From Lachnospiraceae bacterium P6B14 (GTDB lineage Bacteria > Bacillota > Clostridia > Lachnospirales > Lachnospiraceae): a DNA stretch of 64,000 nt. The notes beneath the pieces were generated by a model, which worked only from the letters and a program-made list of their open reading frames with translations, did no database searches and was not told the origin of the DNA. The stretch is from NCBI GenBank assembly GCA_000687695.1, contig JHWZ01000002.1:186001-250000 (forward strand), written 5' to 3'. Positions 14,574-23,892 of this stretch are shown here, piece after piece (position 1 is the first letter of the stretch; every line of letters starts with the position of its first letter). The translations under genes and the position numbers were made by a program.

Positions 14574-15551
14574 ATGCGAATACGGATTGGATCCTTTAAT
14601 GTTCAAAATATGGGGCTTGCCTCAAAAAAGGACTATGAAAAACTAGCTCAAATTATCACGGATGAACAGATGGATATTGTATCGCTTCAGGAAATACTTA
14701 GTGAAGGGAAGGCAATTAAGTATAATCTCATGCATCTTCTTCCGAAATGGGATATGATATTTCGCAAACCGCCCGACTCAAGCGATCCACTTAAATCGCG
14801 AGACCAGCGTGGCGAGGGCTATGCTTTCCTTTGGAATACTAGAAAAATAGGTTATTCTGATCGTCCCAGCCCTGGCGGAAAAGAGGATCTGATTCCGAGA
14901 ATTGCGGGAACTAAAGGTGATGGATTACATATTAAGGGTGTTCGAAGTATGATTCGATCACCTTTATATGGTTGTTTTAGACCCGTGAATGGTGGCTTTT
15001 TTGATTTGAGATTGATTAATGTTCATCTATATTTTGGTGATAATTCAAAATCAGAGATTCAGAAACGCCAAGAAGAGTATGATATGCTTATTCAAAATGT
15101 TTATCCGGCGGTTAGTCAACATCGATTTGGAAACAATCGACCATCGTATACTATAGCTATGGGTGACTATAATCTAAATCTGCGAAAGTATCGTGGAGAA
15201 GCTGAAAAGAATATTATTGAAAGCACATATATTTCAGGTGAACCACAAGGAGATCAGCATATAAAGACTGTTCAAGATGAACTTACATCCTTGAAAAAGC
15301 CAAAGGATGACAAGGAGAGTTCTAGAGGATACTCTCAGAATTATGACCATTTTTCCTACAGTGTAAGTGAATTGATGCGAAGCGGTGCGTTTTGCAAATA
15401 TAGACGTATAGATGCTGTGAGAAAGTATATTGACGACGATTTTGATGAGTATAGACACAATATTTCTGACCATGTGCCTATAGTGTTTGACCTTTACATC
15501 GGAGAGGAGGATATAGCGTATGACAACAACGGATATCGTAAAACAAGTTAA
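14574..15551 (+). CDS. Endonuclease/exonuclease/phosphatase (EEP) family protein
   Basis: A 325-residue protein with a complete EEP/DNase I-like active site: FNVQNMG near residue 8, SLQEI near residue 38 (metal-binding Glu), a His in INVHLYFGD near residue 157, GDYNLN near residue 204, and the terminal SDHVPIVFD near residue 305. There is no signal peptide, so it acts in the cytosol on DNA, RNA or a phosphoester. Its last 32 bases overlap the start of the 785-residue gene, a strong sign of coupled synthesis and joint function. Both genes are more AT-rich than the chromosomal genes further right, which fits acquisition as a unit. Confidence 0.88.
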   Translation: MRIRIGSFNVQNMGLASKKDYEKLAQIITDEQMDIVSLQEILSEGKAIKYNLMHLLPKWDMIFRKPPDSSDPLKSRDQRGEGYAFLWNTRKIGYSDRPSPGGKEDLIPRIAGTKGDGLHIKGVRSMIRSPLYGCFRPVNGGFFDLRLINVHLYFGDNSKSEIQKRQEEYDMLIQNVYPAVSQHRFGNNRPSYTIAMGDYNLNLRKYRGEAEKNIIESTYISGEPQGDQHIKTVQDELTSLKKPKDDKESSRGYSQNYDHFSYSVSELMRSGAFCKYRRIDAVRKYIDDDFDEYRHNISDHVPIVFDLYIGEEDIAYDNNGYRKTS

Positions 15552-17877
15552 GAATGGTGAGGTTGATTTCGCAGATAAGAAGCTTCGTTCTGCTTATGCG
15601 CTGAATTTATGTACCGTTTCAGTGTCTCAGATTATCGACTACAGCGATATTGTAGTTCTTGAGCAGGAGTACGAAGCAATCCTTAACAATCTAAACATAG
15701 AGCAGATGCCAAAAGACGAGGCGCTTCTTAACATCCTCAAGCAGCTTTTGGATACTATTACGTTCTTCCGTATTCAGGAGGGGGATAAGGAATTTATTGA
15801 CCGAGAGTATCAGCATAAGATGAAGAATGCCATTTGGAGTGCGGTTCCCAATTTTGGACTTCTTGTATCAGGAGGAAATCCATTTACTGCAGTCATGTCT
15901 CTTGCATCTCAGGTTGGAATCGGTTACATGAACTACCGTAAGACCAAGGCTGAAAACCAGTTGGCCTATGAAAAAGAGATGTGGCAGCTCCATAAGGCTG
16001 CTATTGAACAGTTCAACGGCCTTCGCCGAGAACTATTCGATACGGCATGGAGATTAGCTGAAACCTATGAGTTCCCAGATAGCTACCGTCTGACAGAGCG
16101 TCAGGTTAAGCAGTATGACGAGATCCTTATGGATCCGGATCCCTTCAGACGATACGAGAGACTTGATACGATCAAGGGTGCATTTGTTGCATATCCGCCG
16201 TTTTGGTATTTCTTCGGAAATACTGCTAATGACATAGCGGCGATCGCTGAGCCCGGAGAGGCAGAAAAATATACCGAGCTTGCGAAGGACTATTATGAGA
16301 TTTTTGTGCAATCATTTGGAAAGTGCAATCTGCTTAGAGAAAACCAGATTGCTTCTTCATGTGCGCTTGAATACATAACGCTTCTTGATGAAAACACTGA
16401 TAAAGTGAAAATCGGAGAGCTTTTGGATCTCGCCTTGGATATGTCAGGAAATGCAAATGATGTTCTTCAGATGTGTGCTTTCGGCTACCTAAAGGTATCT
16501 GAGTTTGAAAAGGCTCAGAAACTCCTACGTGTGATTGTAAATGAGGGATACAACTCTGTTGTCAACGGTCAGCTTCTCAGCATGATGTATATTAACAGAT
16601 ATCTGGATGGCGATAAGGCGGTTGAGTATGAGTACAAGCAGCTCAAGACTAGAGTGGATGAAAGCTATCTGTATCCGCTTCCTGAAAATCTCATCGAAGA
16701 TAAGGAAAAACAGTATGAGAGTATCAACAGCGACTTCATGACCAATCAGAAACAGATTCTTTTTGAAAAGTATGGACTTGTGATCAATATGTTCCAAGAA
16801 AAATACCGAGCTGCTTTCAATCGGTGTGTGCCTGTTCCGGGAGGGGAAAAGCACACGGATGTATATTTCAATGAGTCAGTGGCGTCCTATGAGAAGCGAA
16901 GTAGGGATGGACAGGCACTGAAGGAAAAGCATGGAGAAAGCCGTTATGCAGAGGAGTTGCTTGACTGCAATTACCCATATAATTATCTGGAAGTACTTAA
17001 TGGATTGTATAACGATGTTTGTAAGCTCAGTTGTACACAAGGGGCAGAAGAGATTTTGCTCTCGGTGCTTTCCGACGGGCTTATTGCAAATCGGGAAATT
17101 ATAAACGAGTTTAGGAAAAAGGCTGAGGATGATAAGTTCACTTTTGAAGACTACTTGAAATTGATTGATCTTAAGTTTGATGATTTTACCGGCAAGTTTT
17201 TCAAACAGCTTCTTGAGCTGGTATCTTCATACCTTGAATCGAAGAGCAGTATTGTGACTATGAATGATGCGGAATCTGACCTCAGAGATTTTTGTATCAG
17301 ACAGGGATTTGATTCACCTGAAGAGATATATGATACAGCTGGCGATGTGGTAGAAGAGGATGGTGGTGATAGGTTTTATCTCAGCTGGGAGCTCATCGAT
17401 GAAGGAGTCAGCATCGAAGTCTCCGATGAGTCGAGGAAGAGTCTGATCGATAAGATCAAGTCCTATTATGGTAAGATCATTACCAATAAGGATGTGTCTG
17501 ACATTATCTTTGAGCGCTGCGAGGAGTTTGATAAATACTTCATTCGTCTTGGAAATGATATTCCAAGTTCGATCAGAAGAAAAACTGTGGCAGTTCTTGA
17601 TGATAAGACAGATTCTGATTTTGATATTCTGTTTACGACAGAAGGTGTTCATATCATAAAGAGAAACAAGTTCAAGGAACTTGTGCCGTATGATGAAGTC
17701 AAGATGACAGAGGACCGTAGGGAACTCTATATCGATTCGGAGTATACCAATGGCAATGTCAATATGGCGGAACTCATCAATCTGTTTGAGGCGTTGACAC
17801 CAGATGGGGAGATAAAAATACACGAGCCATTTGACCCGATAGGTCTCCTTGGAAATCTGGTCAAATTGCCGTTTTGA
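15520..17877 (+). CDS. Large helical-repeat protein of unknown family with C-terminal PH-like segment
   Basis: A 785-residue cytosolic or membrane-associated protein that I do not recognise. Residues about 105-145 hold a glycine-rich hydrophobic stretch (VPNFGLLVSGGNPFTAVMSL) that could insert in a membrane. Residues about 230-420 are helix pairs resembling tetratricopeptide repeats (EKYTELAKDYYEIFVQSFGK; FEKAQKLLRVIVNEGYNSVV). Residues about 460-660 are helical and charged. Residues about 685-770 alternate strands like a bacterial PH domain (FDILFTTEGVHIIKRNKFKE, then LVPYDEVKM). No nucleotide-binding or catalytic motif is evident. The start codon lies inside the EEP gene, so this protein is probably the sensor, scaffold or regulator of that enzyme. 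A defence or stress system is one possible reading. Confidence 0.7.
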   Translation: MTTTDIVKQVKNGEVDFADKKLRSAYALNLCTVSVSQIIDYSDIVVLEQEYEAILNNLNIEQMPKDEALLNILKQLLDTITFFRIQEGDKEFIDREYQHKMKNAIWSAVPNFGLLVSGGNPFTAVMSLASQVGIGYMNYRKTKAENQLAYEKEMWQLHKAAIEQFNGLRRELFDTAWRLAETYEFPDSYRLTERQVKQYDEILMDPDPFRRYERLDTIKGAFVAYPPFWYFFGNTANDIAAIAEPGEAEKYTELAKDYYEIFVQSFGKCNLLRENQIASSCALEYITLLDENTDKVKIGELLDLALDMSGNANDVLQMCAFGYLKVSEFEKAQKLLRVIVNEGYNSVVNGQLLSMMYINRYLDGDKAVEYEYKQLKTRVDESYLYPLPENLIEDKEKQYESINSDFMTNQKQILFEKYGLVINMFQEKYRAAFNRCVPVPGGEKHTDVYFNESVASYEKRSRDGQALKEKHGESRYAEELLDCNYPYNYLEVLNGLYNDVCKLSCTQGAEEILLSVLSDGLIANREIINEFRKKAEDDKFTFEDYLKLIDLKFDDFTGKFFKQLLELVSSYLESKSSIVTMNDAESDLRDFCIRQGFDSPEEIYDTAGDVVEEDGGDRFYLSWELIDEGVSIEVSDESRKSLIDKIKSYYGKIITNKDVSDIIFERCEEFDKYFIRLGNDIPSSIRRKTVAVLDDKTDSDFDILFTTEGVHIIKRNKFKELVPYDEVKMTEDRRELYIDSEYTNGNVNMAELINLFEALTPDGEIKIHEPFDPIGLLGNLVKLPF

Positions 17878-17914
17878 TTTATTTGAATTATGAAAACGAA
17901 AGAAAGGTTTGAAA

Positions 17915-18421
17915 ATGAGCAAGAAAACACTGATCGTTGTTGATATGCAAAATGATTTTGTAGACGGTGCGCTTGGCACTGCAGAGGCGGTTGCTATCCT
18001 TCCGGCTGTTAAGGGAAAGATTGCTGAGTATGTAAAGCGGGGAGATGAGGTCGTTTTTACGAGAGATACTCATCAGACCGGATATCTACAGACTAACGAA
18101 GGAAAACATCTTCCGGTTGAACACTGCATAGAAGGATCGACCGGCTGGGAGATCGCACCCGGTGTATATGTGGATGGTTGCGAGATTGTTGATAAGCCAT
18201 CGTTCGGCTATATCGGATGGGGCGGAAGAGGTTTTTCAGAGGTTGAATTGATCGGTCTGTGTACAGATATTTGTGTCATATCCAATGCACTGATAATAAA
18301 GGCTTTGTATCCTGAGATCCCCGTCCGAGTTGATCCGAAGTGCTGTGCGGGTGTGACTCCGGAGAGTCACGAGGCTGCACTTGCCACCATGAAGATGTGC
18401 CAGGTGGATATGGTCGAGTAG
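17915..18421 (+). CDS. pncA: Nicotinamidase (isochorismatase-like)
   Basis: A 168-residue cysteine hydrolase converting nicotinamide to nicotinate in NAD salvage. Asp10 in VVDMQNDF and the nucleophile Cys120 in GLCTDICVISN form the active site with a central lysine. RDTHQTGYLQTNEGKHLPVEH carries the metal-binding Asp and His residues that distinguish nicotinamidases from other isochorismatase-fold proteins. The start at ATG 17915 follows GAAAGG. The downstream gene's frame is open inside this one, but its likely start lies beyond the stop. Confidence 0.92.
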   Translation: MSKKTLIVVDMQNDFVDGALGTAEAVAILPAVKGKIAEYVKRGDEVVFTRDTHQTGYLQTNEGKHLPVEHCIEGSTGWEIAPGVYVDGCEIVDKPSFGYIGWGGRGFSEVELIGLCTDICVISNALIIKALYPEIPVRVDPKCCAGVTPESHEAALATMKMCQVDMVE

Positions 18422-18525
18422 ACAAGATGGTTTGTTCCATGTTGGCTTTTAGATCTTCTTTCATTCTATACACCAACAAAGATTGTGATGAAGCAGTGGG
18501 TGAAAGCGATAAGGAGATATGTAGC

Positions 18526-19797
18526 ATGAGATACATGATTGAAACAGAAAGAAGTGATCTTTTTGATGTAAGTATTGTGATAGCTATGCGTGTTCATATT
18601 AAGGGAAATGTGAATGAAGATGGTTTACGCTCAGCCTTCGAAGAGGCAACTAAGGCCTATGAAATATTAAGCTGCAGAGTGGTGCTTGAGGAAGATGGAA
18701 CTGCATATTATGAAAATGAAAACTTTGAAGGACAGAAAGAAGGAAATCCGGTAACCTCCTCAAATAGCCAAAAATGCAGAAACAACAAGATGTTTTTTGA
18801 AGAATCATCATGGCGTCAAATACTGAAAAGAGAAGAGAAAATCCGTTTTAAGATTGAGGAGAGGGAGTTTCTTAAAGCTTTTTGTTATGAAATGAATGAA
18901 GAAGGTTGCAGTATTATCTTCTTAATGCATCATTTAGGGGGAGATGGAAAATCATTAGTGTATTTCATCGAGAGCTTCATGAAGGCTCTTTCTGGTGAGA
19001 AGCTGGAGTACTCAAATATCAGACTCATTTCTGCTGGCCCGTTGGATGATAAATCTCAAAGAGATAGACTAGGACCACTAGCATTTGTTCCCAAATACTA
19101 TAACAAGAAGTGGAACAAGGATGAGAGGAAGAAATCCTTTAATTATTCTGATATGGATAAGGCGTATGAAAACTATTGGAAAGAACATGAGTCTACCATC
19201 AATGAATATATCATAAAGCCTGAAAAGGTTAATATGATGCTGGGGAAATGCAAGGAATGGAATATAGGATTTACTGCTTATATTACTACGGCATTTCTCA
19301 GAAGGCTTGGTCGAAAGGCTGATGTTGGTTACGCCGTAGACTATCGTAAGGACGGTAACAGATGCATGAGTAATCAGGCAACTGGTATCTCCATTAAGTA
19401 TGCATATAACTATAATAAGTCATTTCAGGGAAATGCTATAAAGGTTCAAAAACTCATGACGAAAAAATTGGAGGATGATCAGTCCAAAGAGTTTATTCTT
19501 CCCTTCATGGCATCCTTCGAGCCAACTCTGGTAGATGCTATAAATCTGGAGCACGCAGGCTCCTTTAGAAGTAAGACTTCCAAGTCTCTGGCAACAATTC
19601 TGGGATATGGAAAGAAGACCAAAGATATGTCTGTTACTAATCTTACAAAGCTGGATATTCCAGAAGAATATGGAGAGTATAAGCTGGATTTCTTCTCATT
19701 TATTCCGCCTGTAATATCGTATGGAAAAAACATTTTTGGCATTTCCACCTTGGGAGACTGTACGGTTCTAACACTTCATAGGATTAAAAAGGTTTGA
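18526..19797 (+). CDS. Stand-alone condensation-domain-like acyltransferase
   Basis: A 423-residue protein related to the chloramphenicol-acetyltransferase/condensation superfamily (PapA, alcohol acetyltransferase and NRPS condensation types). The catalytic motif HHxxxDG appears as MHHLGGDGKS near residue 147, and the second-lobe region DFFSFIPPVISYGKNIFGIS matches the usual C-terminal strand. The best start is ATG 18526 behind AAGGAG; longer frames reach back into pncA. No peptide synthetase or polyketide genes are nearby, so it probably acylates a small alcohol or amine, or a lipid, on its own. The substrate is unknown. Confidence 0.8.
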   Translation: MRYMIETERSDLFDVSIVIAMRVHIKGNVNEDGLRSAFEEATKAYEILSCRVVLEEDGTAYYENENFEGQKEGNPVTSSNSQKCRNNKMFFEESSWRQILKREEKIRFKIEEREFLKAFCYEMNEEGCSIIFLMHHLGGDGKSLVYFIESFMKALSGEKLEYSNIRLISAGPLDDKSQRDRLGPLAFVPKYYNKKWNKDERKKSFNYSDMDKAYENYWKEHESTINEYIIKPEKVNMMLGKCKEWNIGFTAYITTAFLRRLGRKADVGYAVDYRKDGNRCMSNQATGISIKYAYNYNKSFQGNAIKVQKLMTKKLEDDQSKEFILPFMASFEPTLVDAINLEHAGSFRSKTSKSLATILGYGKKTKDMSVTNLTKLDIPEEYGEYKLDFFSFIPPVISYGKNIFGISTLGDCTVLTLHRIKKV

Positions 19798-19968
19798 TGT
19801 AATATCTCAGATAATACGACGCATCCGGGGGTAACGCAATCATCCCGATGAGGCTGAAGCAGGTGCTTGAGATCCTTAACAATTTTTAAGATTTTTCTTG
19901 AAAAAGATTTTTAATTCGATTATCCTTTTCTTTGGACGTCCGATTTTTCCTAAGAGGAGGCTTTTATT

Positions 19969-20970
19969 ATGACTAAAGAACAACTACACAGGTACATTTC
20001 CGAGAGCACTGGGAATGAGAGCAATATATGCCAGATTTATGCCATCAAAGATAATGAAGTGGCCATAGATGATTGTTGGCATGGGTTCAAGACTCTGGAT
20101 GCGATGAATGTCAATTCCGTGACTAAAGGTATTGTGGCATTGCTGACAGGGATTGCATTGGACAAGGGATTTATCGAAAACTTAGACCGGAAGGTTATGG
20201 ATTTCTTCCCTGATTATACCGTAAAACGTGGGGAGAAAACTATCTATGACGTTACAATAAGGCATATGCTCACAATGACAGCCCCGTATAAGGGTAAGTC
20301 GGAGCCATGGAAGAAGGTATGTACTTCCACGGACTTTACGCTTGCAATTCTTGATTATCTTGGTGGTCGGAACGGAATTACCGGAGAATTCAGGTACGCA
20401 ACACTTGGCATTCAGATTCTTGCGGGGATTATCGAGAGAGCAACGGGCGAAAAATGTATTGATTTCGCTAACAATAATCTGTTTGAACCACTTGAGCTTC
20501 CCAAGCGAATACCTCACGGAGACAGTTCTAAAGAGGATCAATTTGATTTCTTAATGAATAAGAAACCCAGAGAATACGAGTGGTACACTGACCCACAGGG
20601 CGGTGTCACCGCAGGTTGGGGATTATGCATGTCGGCAAGAGACATGGCTGTGATAGGGACGATGGTTTTGGGCAATGGCCTGTATAATGGGAAAAGAATT
20701 ATCTCAGAAGAATATATAAAAGACATGCTGACACCGCATATTAAGCTTGGTGAGCGATTTGGCTTCATGAACTATGGATACTTATGGTATAAGCCTTACG
20801 ATGACAAAGATGTATATGCGGCGATTGGTGACGGCGGAAATATTATCTATGTAAACAAAGAGGAAAATGTATCGGTTGGAATGACAGGTACATTTAAGCC
20901 GAGAATCTTTGACAGAGTTGATTTTATTGAGCAAAAAGTATTGCCTTCACTTATGATAGATACGCTTTGA
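19969..20970 (+). CDS. Beta-lactamase-fold serine hydrolase
   Basis: A 333-residue member of the class C beta-lactamase/esterase family. The nucleophile motif SVTK (Ser50, Lys53) is intact. The second motif reads YAT (in FRYATLGIQILAG) rather than the usual YxN, and GDGGN near residue 286 stands in for the KTG/HTG strand. There is no signal peptide, so the enzyme is cytosolic and more likely an esterase or amidase than a drug-resistance beta-lactamase. The gap 19798-19968 contains no gene and only an A/T-rich imperfect hairpin. Confidence 0.87.
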   Translation: MTKEQLHRYISESTGNESNICQIYAIKDNEVAIDDCWHGFKTLDAMNVNSVTKGIVALLTGIALDKGFIENLDRKVMDFFPDYTVKRGEKTIYDVTIRHMLTMTAPYKGKSEPWKKVCTSTDFTLAILDYLGGRNGITGEFRYATLGIQILAGIIERATGEKCIDFANNNLFEPLELPKRIPHGDSSKEDQFDFLMNKKPREYEWYTDPQGGVTAGWGLCMSARDMAVIGTMVLGNGLYNGKRIISEEYIKDMLTPHIKLGERFGFMNYGYLWYKPYDDKDVYAAIGDGGNIIYVNKEENVSVGMTGTFKPRIFDRVDFIEQKVLPSLMIDTL

Positions 20971-20978
20971 AGAAGACG

Positions 20979-21032
20979 TTGCGAAAACTGAAAAAATGTG
21001 GTATAGTATGAGAGCGGTCAGTTTCTGGCCGC
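20979..21032 (+). promoter_or_regulatory. Promoter and leader hairpin of the exported sulfur-enzyme operon
   Basis: TTGCGA (20979-20984) and TATAGT (21002-21007) with a 17 bp spacer. An 8 bp hairpin (GCGGTCAG, TTT, CTGGCCGC, 21014-21032) starts at the expected transcription start and precedes the TTGGAGG site. This would place a stem at the very 5' end of the mRNA. Confidence 0.75.
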
Positions 21033-21057
21033 TTATCATGTAGTTGGAGGATAGTCG

Positions 21058-21747
21058 ATGAGGACTGAAAAAAAGATAAGCAGGGTAGCCGGTGTTGTTC
21101 TGGTTACGGCGTTTATCGTCGGAAGTACGGTGGGCGTCGGGCAGGCTTCGGTATCTCGGGCAACGGGAGTGAAGCTGAATAGAAGCAAAGTCACTTTGAG
21201 CGTGAGCGAAAAAATGACTCTCAGAGTCAGCGGGACAAAGGCGAAGGTCATCTGGAAATCCTCGGATAGTAAGGTCGCAACAATCAGTAAAAAAGGCAAG
21301 ATCGTAGCGAAGAAGGTCGGAAAGGCCACCATCACCGCAAAGGTTGCGAAAAAGACCCTGAAATGCAGGGTGACGGTCAGAGAGGCGAAACCGGTGGATG
21401 AAACGCCGGCAAATGAACCCGGAACCTACAAACAGATCACGCAGATTGAAGCCATGAAGATGATGGCGAAAAAGGATGATGGTCATGTGATCGTGGATGT
21501 GCGCAGACAGGATGAGTACGATGAAGGGCATATCCCCGGAGCAATCCTGGTACCGAATGAGAGTATCGGGACAGAGAAGCCTGAGCTTCTTCCGGATACT
21601 CATCAGATCATCCTGATATATTGTCGTAGCGGCAGGAGGAGCAAGGAGGCTTCGCAAAAGCTGGCGGATATAGGTTATGACAGAGTGTTTGAGTTCGGTG
21701 GGATTATAGACTGGCCGGGCGCCATAATAAAGTCTGAGGAGGTATAA
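21058..21747 (+). CDS. Exported Ig-like-domain rhodanese
   Basis: A 229-residue protein. The signal peptide (RVAGVVLVTAFIVGSTVGVG, cleavage near QAS) leads to a BIG2 Ig-like domain (residues about 40-115, with SSDSKVATISKKGKIVAKKV). Residues about 125-225 are a complete rhodanese domain: VIVDVRRQDEYDEGHIPGA and the active-site loop CRSGRRS with Cys189. Rhodaneses carry a persulfide and move sulfane sulfur to thiol acceptors; an exported, Ig-tethered one would act outside the membrane. The next gene starts three bases downstream and encodes an exported desulfurase, the natural persulfide donor. Confidence 0.88.
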   Translation: MRTEKKISRVAGVVLVTAFIVGSTVGVGQASVSRATGVKLNRSKVTLSVSEKMTLRVSGTKAKVIWKSSDSKVATISKKGKIVAKKVGKATITAKVAKKTLKCRVTVREAKPVDETPANEPGTYKQITQIEAMKMMAKKDDGHVIVDVRRQDEYDEGHIPGAILVPNESIGTEKPELLPDTHQIILIYCRSGRRSKEASQKLADIGYDRVFEFGGIIDWPGAIIKSEEV

Positions 21748-21750
21748 ATA

Positions 21751-23886
21751 ATGTTTGCAAAGGTTATGAAAAAGGGAATGGCAATATGTCTTACTTTGGT
21801 GATGGCTATGCCTGTCGTTATGACATCGGGAGAGGCGAAAACAGTAAAGAAGACGGCAATCGATCCTTTTTATGACACGGTATCCCTCGTGGTCAATACG
21901 CAAGTAGACGGAAGGTATGATTATAACGCCCATACCGGACTCGAGGGGATGATAGAAAACAAAAAAGAGGGTGCAACTTATTCCATAAAGATAAAGAATA
22001 CAAAGGTTGCAAAGTCTGTTAAAAACAAAGGATATACCGAGAGTGAAGATATAAAGACTTTGATCTATGCGGTTGGAACCGGATCCACAACTGGTGACGT
22101 GTATGAGCAGGCTAAATCCGGTAAAAAGACCAAGCTCGGGAAGATAACGATCAAGGTAAAAAAAGAAAAGACGGCAGATGCGGTTTATGCTGCCGCTTTC
22201 AGTCGCGGCTCACATATTCCAAATCCGGTTTACTTAAGCCCGTACATGGGAATGAAAACTTATGATCTTGCTGCAAATATCGACGAGTGTCTGAATGATT
22301 CGGTAAGAGGAATAAATATAAAAAAGAGTGAGTACACCGTTTCTTATGATATAAACTATTATGATGGTGTAGATCCTTCATCTGACAATGTTCCCGTGAC
22401 CATCGATTCAAAAGGTCTGGTAACCGCAAAACAGAAGGGTGAGGCAACCGTAGACTTCAACGTGAAGTTCAAAGATAAGTCCGTACTCTCATGGAATGCG
22501 GGAATAAATGTTATCGAGTCTTCAATTAAAACCGAAGGCAAGTATAACCTGGATAATATCAGACAGTATATCGTAGGTATCGATACGCAGGTACCGATAA
22601 ACGGTTCGAACGGAGTGTCAGGTTCGGCAACACAAATCTGTTTTGATAATGCGGCTACAACACCGGCATTTAAACCGGTAGAGGATGAGGTGCATGAAAA
22701 GCTTTTGATGTACGGTTCGATCGGAAGAGGTTTCTCCGAAAAATCGAATTACAGTACTGAGCTTTATAACAGTACCAGAGACAAGATTCTCGATTTCCTC
22801 GGGGCTGACCACTCGAAATACACATGCTTTTATACCAATTCGACAACAGATGGACTGAACAAACTCGCATCAGCGCTCATCACAAGCAAAAAGGATGTGG
22901 TTCTGACTACACGTATCGAGCATCATGCTAACGACCTTTCATGGCGTGAACGCTGCAAGGTGATCTATGCGGAGGTAAAGAAAGACGGACGTGTTAATTA
23001 TGCTGATATGAAAAAGCTTTTGAAAAAGAATAAGGTAAAGATCGTATCAGTATCTGCTGCATCGAATGTTACAGGATATGTACAGGACATCCGTAAGGTC
23101 GCCAAGCTGGCACACAAGTATGGAGCGATGGTCGTAGCTGATGGAGCTCAGATAGTGGCCCACAGAGCGTTCTCCATGATAGGAGATCCTACTGATCCGT
23201 CAGATGATGTTGATTTTATCGCTTTTTCCGCTCACAAGATGTACTCGCCATATGGTGGGGGAGCTGTTGTAGGAAAAGCCGAGGAACTCTATAAACACAT
23301 GCCGACATTCTATGGTGGCGGTACGGTGAAGATCGTTGCCGATAACTGGGTTCACTACAAGGATGATGATGTTGCAGTATATGAGGCAGGATCACCGAAC
23401 TATCCGGGAGTAGTCGGACTCGGAAAGGCAATCGATGTGATAAGTGATGTCGGATTTGACGCCATCGAGAAGCACGAAAAGATACTGAACAGAAAGCTTA
23501 TCGACGGTCTGAAAAAGCTCTATCCGGATGTTATCCTTTACGGTGATTCGGAGAATATCGATGACCGTGTAGGAGTGGTAACATTCAACTTCAGCGACGT
23601 AAATACCCAGCTTCTCGCAGAGGAGCTCAGCAATATCGGAGCGGTAGCGACCAGACGCGGGCAATTCTGTGCGCATCCGTATGTATGGAGACTGATGGGA
23701 ATACCGGACAGCGAGCTGGAGAGTTTCGAAGGATGTGCCAGTGCAAAGACTCCCGGAATGATCAGAGTCAGCTTCGGTATCTACAATACTGAAGAAGAGA
23801 TCGATAAATTCCTCGAGATACTTCCAAAGGCAGTAGAATCTGCAAAAAATAAACAGGAGATGTACGACGCGATTCCGGAGTACTGA
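21751..23886 (+). CDS. Exported Ig-like-domain cysteine desulfurase
   Basis: A 711-residue protein. A Sec-type signal peptide (KVMKKGMAICLTLVMAMPVV, cleavage near SGEAKT) is followed by about 250 residues with two Ig-like units (one around VTIDSKGLVTAKQKGEATVD). Residues about 294-705 are a full class V aminotransferase-fold SufS/CsdA-type desulfurase: FDNAATTP, NSTTDGLNKLA, EHHAN, ADGAQIVAHR, the PLP lysine Lys496 in FSAHKMYSPYGGG and the catalytic cysteine Cys640 in RRGQFCAHP. It would release sulfur from cysteine (or selenocysteine) as a persulfide. Such enzymes are normally cytosolic, so export is remarkable; PLP would have to bind after secretion. The partner is probably the rhodanese upstream. 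Confidence 0.87.
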   Translation: MFAKVMKKGMAICLTLVMAMPVVMTSGEAKTVKKTAIDPFYDTVSLVVNTQVDGRYDYNAHTGLEGMIENKKEGATYSIKIKNTKVAKSVKNKGYTESEDIKTLIYAVGTGSTTGDVYEQAKSGKKTKLGKITIKVKKEKTADAVYAAAFSRGSHIPNPVYLSPYMGMKTYDLAANIDECLNDSVRGINIKKSEYTVSYDINYYDGVDPSSDNVPVTIDSKGLVTAKQKGEATVDFNVKFKDKSVLSWNAGINVIESSIKTEGKYNLDNIRQYIVGIDTQVPINGSNGVSGSATQICFDNAATTPAFKPVEDEVHEKLLMYGSIGRGFSEKSNYSTELYNSTRDKILDFLGADHSKYTCFYTNSTTDGLNKLASALITSKKDVVLTTRIEHHANDLSWRERCKVIYAEVKKDGRVNYADMKKLLKKNKVKIVSVSAASNVTGYVQDIRKVAKLAHKYGAMVVADGAQIVAHRAFSMIGDPTDPSDDVDFIAFSAHKMYSPYGGGAVVGKAEELYKHMPTFYGGGTVKIVADNWVHYKDDDVAVYEAGSPNYPGVVGLGKAIDVISDVGFDAIEKHEKILNRKLIDGLKKLYPDVILYGDSENIDDRVGVVTFNFSDVNTQLLAEELSNIGAVATRRGQFCAHPYVWRLMGIPDSELESFEGCASAKTPGMIRVSFGIYNTEEEIDKFLEILPKAVESAKNKQEMYDAIPEY

Positions 23887-23892
23887 TGTGAT

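Noticed and set aside
19969..20970. Calling the serine hydrolase a resistance beta-lactamase
   Set aside because: No signal peptide, a YAT in place of YxN and no KTG motif; esterase-like members of the family fit better.
21751..23886. Reading the desulfurase as an ordinary cytosolic Isc/Suf enzyme
   Set aside because: A clear signal peptide and about 250 residues of Ig-like sequence precede the enzyme in the same frame, and no iscU/sufU gene is adjacent.
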